NCBI RefSeq assembly: GCF_025821625.1
Contig: NZ_JACKSH010000092.1
Location: 17,585-81,584, forward strand
From: Mycolicibacterium pyrenivorans
GTDB lineage: Bacteria > Actinomycetota > Actinomycetes > Mycobacteriales > Mycobacteriaceae
Direction of reading: 5' to 3'
Length of the DNA: 64,000 nucleotides
The position numbers and the translations under genes were made by a program. Numbering within the stretch: position 1 is the stretch's first letter; every line of letters starts with the position of its first letter. This document shows, in pieces, positions 62,042-64,000 of this stretch. The notes under the pieces are model-generated. The model did not search any database. It saw nothing but the letters and a program-made list of their open reading frames with translations, and was not told the origin of the DNA.

Positions 62042-62793
62042 CACGCCTTGCCTTTCACTCGGATGGCGGCCTCGACCTCGTCGGCGGGGATTTCCTTGGT
62101 ACAGAAGAACCAGTCTTCGCACTTGACGCCCTCGGCGTGGCCGTCCATGCGTTCCTGGGCGGTGCCGCACGAGCCCGCAGGCGGAACGATGACGGGCTCT
62201 CCCGGGCGCCAGTCGGCGGGTGTGGCGACCGAGAAGTGGTCGGCGGTCTGCAGGGCCTTGATGACGCGAAGCAACTCGTCGAAGTTGCGGCCGAGGCTCA
62301 GCGGGTAGTAGATGACGGCGCGGATCTTGCCCTCGGGGTCGATGACGAAAACCGCACGCACCGCTTTGGTCGAGTCCTCGCCGGGCATGATCATCCCGTA
62401 CATTTCGGCGATCTTCATCGAGATGTCCTCGATCAGCGGGAAGGTGACCTCGACGTTGGACATGTCGCGGAAGGCGATCTTGTCCTTGATGGTTCGCAGC
62501 CACGCGATGTGGCTGTAGAGCCCGTCGACCGACAGGCCGACCAGTTTGGTGTTGTAGGCGGCGAACTCCTGCTGCATCGAGGCGAAGGTCATGAATTCAC
62601 TGGTGCAGACCGGCGTGAAGTCCGCGGGATGGGAGAAGAAGATGACCCACTTGCCGGCGTAGTCCGCGGGGAAGGTGATGTCACCCTGGGTCGTCACGGC
62701 GGTGAAGGCAGGCGCTGGGTCGCCGATGCGCGGCATGCCCGGCACGGTGGCCGTGGTGGGGGCGGGAATCTCGTTGGTAGTCATGGCAATCAT
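62041..62793 (-). CDS. Peroxiredoxin, Prx6/archaeal type with C-terminal cysteines
   Basis: A 250-residue peroxiredoxin. The peroxidatic Cys63 is in FFSHPADFTPVCTSEF; MPRIGDPAPAFTAVTTQGDI precedes it, and YYPLSLGRNFDELLRVIKALQ is the Prx6-type helix. Unlike minimal 1-Cys enzymes it has an extension with PPAGSCGTA and KCEDWFFCTKE, three extra cysteines as in archaeal Prx proteins, so an intramolecular resolving disulfide is likely. ATG at 62793 has AAGGAAAG just upstream; ATG 62784 is an alternative. It reduces peroxides and possibly persulfides, in one unit with the rhodanese. Confidence 0.93.
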   Translation of the reverse strand: MIAMTTNEIPAPTTATVPGMPRIGDPAPAFTAVTTQGDITFPADYAGKWVIFFSHPADFTPVCTSEFMTFASMQQEFAAYNTKLVGLSVDGLYSHIAWLRTIKDKIAFRDMSNVEVTFPLIEDISMKIAEMYGMIMPGEDSTKAVRAVFVIDPEGKIRAVIYYPLSLGRNFDELLRVIKALQTADHFSVATPADWRPGEPVIVPPAGSCGTAQERMDGHAEGVKCEDWFFCTKEIPADEVEAAIRVKGKA

Positions 62794-62848
62794 TTCGCTT
62801 TCCTTATGGTGCTAGTTGAAATCTGTCGAGGGAGCGCCAGTCGCTGAC

Positions 62849-63439
62849 TCACCCTGGGTCAGCGTCCCACGGTTCGGCGTGAAGAAGAATGTCGATCGCC
62901 TGGCGGTTGCCGTGTGGTCTGAGGAGGTGGGCGAGTTCGACGACCCGCATGCCCTGGCTTGCTCTCGCGAGATCGGCGGCGCCGGGCAGAAGCGCGGGAT
63001 CGGCGGGGCCTCCGACCCCGTAGACGAAGTTCTCCGATGCGTGGCCGAGGTAGAGCAGATGCCCGCCGGGGCGTAGCCAGGTCCCCGCCGTGGTGATGAC
63101 CCGGATCAGCTCGTCGAGCGGAAGGTGCAGGAAGCTGATCACCACCAGATCGGCAGGTCGCTCGGGCTGCCACTCACGAGCGTCGCCGACCGTGTACGAG
63201 ATGCTCTCGCTGTCATCCGCACTACTGGCCAATTCGATCGCCACCGGCGAGAAGTCCACCGCTTCGACCTCCCAACCGGACGCGGCCAGGTACCGGGCGT
63301 TGCGCCCGTCTCCGCAGGCGAGATCGACGGCCCGCCCCGGACGCAGTGCCGCGTACCGCGACATCAGTGCGCCCGGCGGTGCCGAGCCCCAGGGGTGTTC
63401 CGCGCTGGCGTAGCGCTCATCCCATCCAGTCGAGTCCAT
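62849..63439 (-). CDS. SAM-dependent methyltransferase (class I, TehB-like)
   Basis: A 196-residue class I methyltransferase. The SAM loop is AVDLACGDGRNARYLA, followed by VEAVDFSPVAIELA (acidic motif II) and VISFLHLP. Such small enzymes often methylate thiols, tellurite or other small molecules. Its 3' end contains a hairpin-forming sequence (GCTGACTCA and TGGGTCAGC, 3-base loop) around the stop codon at 62849-62851. It lies between the CstR-like repressor and the peroxiredoxin gene on the same strand, so a part in thiol or sulfide stress is possible (inference). Confidence 0.88.
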   Translation of the reverse strand: MDSTGWDERYASAEHPWGSAPPGALMSRYAALRPGRAVDLACGDGRNARYLAASGWEVEAVDFSPVAIELASSADDSESISYTVGDAREWQPERPADLVVISFLHLPLDELIRVITTAGTWLRPGGHLLYLGHASENFVYGVGGPADPALLPGAADLARASQGMRVVELAHLLRPHGNRQAIDILLHAEPWDADPG

Positions 63440-63474
63440 CGCCCAGGCCCTTCAGGTTGCCCGCGTCGGCCGAG

Positions 63475-64000
<526 letters not shown>

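Overview
The window reads as a chromosomal segment of a rapidly growing mycobacterium (Mycolicibacterium type). It is GC-rich, and from about 12.4 to 51.9 kb the gene order matches, as I recall it, the M. tuberculosis block Rv2484c to Rv2457c: WS/DGAT, plsC, plsB2, SSB-like, ettA, NAD-GDH, thioesterase, glbO, HNH, respiratory-supercomplex proteins, pepN, Rv2466c-type oxidoreductase, rpiB, nei2, tig, clpP1, clpP2, clpX. Mycobacterium-specific families (MmpL, MbtH-like, EspA/EspE-like, PE-PPE domain, DUF2505) agree.

Layout. (1) 1-7.6 kb, minus strand: a lipid-type cluster transcribed mmpL -> O-methyltransferase -> MbtH-like protein -> Mas-like polyketide synthase, which runs off the left edge. 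(2) 8.1-12.3 kb: secreted and accessory genes (DUF2505, PE-PPE domain protein, dienelactone hydrolase, an acidic-tailed secreted protein) and tRNA-Arg. (3) 12.4-17.9 kb: overlapping acyltransferase operon WS/DGAT-plsC-plsB. (4) 17.9-30 kb: CopD/CtaG membrane protein, an allophanate-hydrolase-like protein, SSB, EttA, the giant NAD-glutamate dehydrogenase, a thioesterase and globin O. (5) 30-36.8 kb: HNH nuclease, CtaJ/DUF5130 supercomplex proteins, an EspA/EspE-like pair, aminopeptidase N and a DsbA-like oxidoreductase behind a SigH-type promoter. (6) 36.9-39.4 kb: an inserted cytosine-salvage cassette made of a 5'-deleted NCS1 permease, a yeast-type cytosine deaminase and a non-heme-iron oxygenase. 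(7) 39.4-46.6 kb: rpiB, nei2 and a variable zone with a 25-residue membrane protein behind a strong promoter, small secreted proteins, a sorbosone-dehydrogenase-like protein, a pstB relic and two tRNAs. (8) 46.7-51.9 kb: the proteostasis block tig-clpP1-clpP2-clpX. (9) 52-58.2 kb, minus strand: a decay-prone zone with an intact and an internally deleted glycosyltransferase, a twice-frameshifted hydrolase, fdhD and a frameshifted fdhF-type oxidoreductase. (10) 58.4-64 kb: type III glutamine synthetase, then thiol/sulfur-stress genes (AhpD-like, DsbA-like, rhodanese, peroxiredoxin, methyltransferase, a CsoR-family repressor of the CstR two-cysteine type, and a partial membrane protein).

Most of the window is conserved housekeeping sequence. 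The points most worth a second look are the MbtH-PKS-MmpL cluster with no NRPS in view, the CstR-like persulfide operon, the promoter-backed 25-residue membrane protein, the yeast-type cytosine deaminase cassette, a pair of small secreted proteins sharing one cysteine-loop motif, the Lys/Ala tail on PlsC, and clustered homopolymer frameshifts at 54-58 kb. Family names come from recognising sequence, not from database searches.
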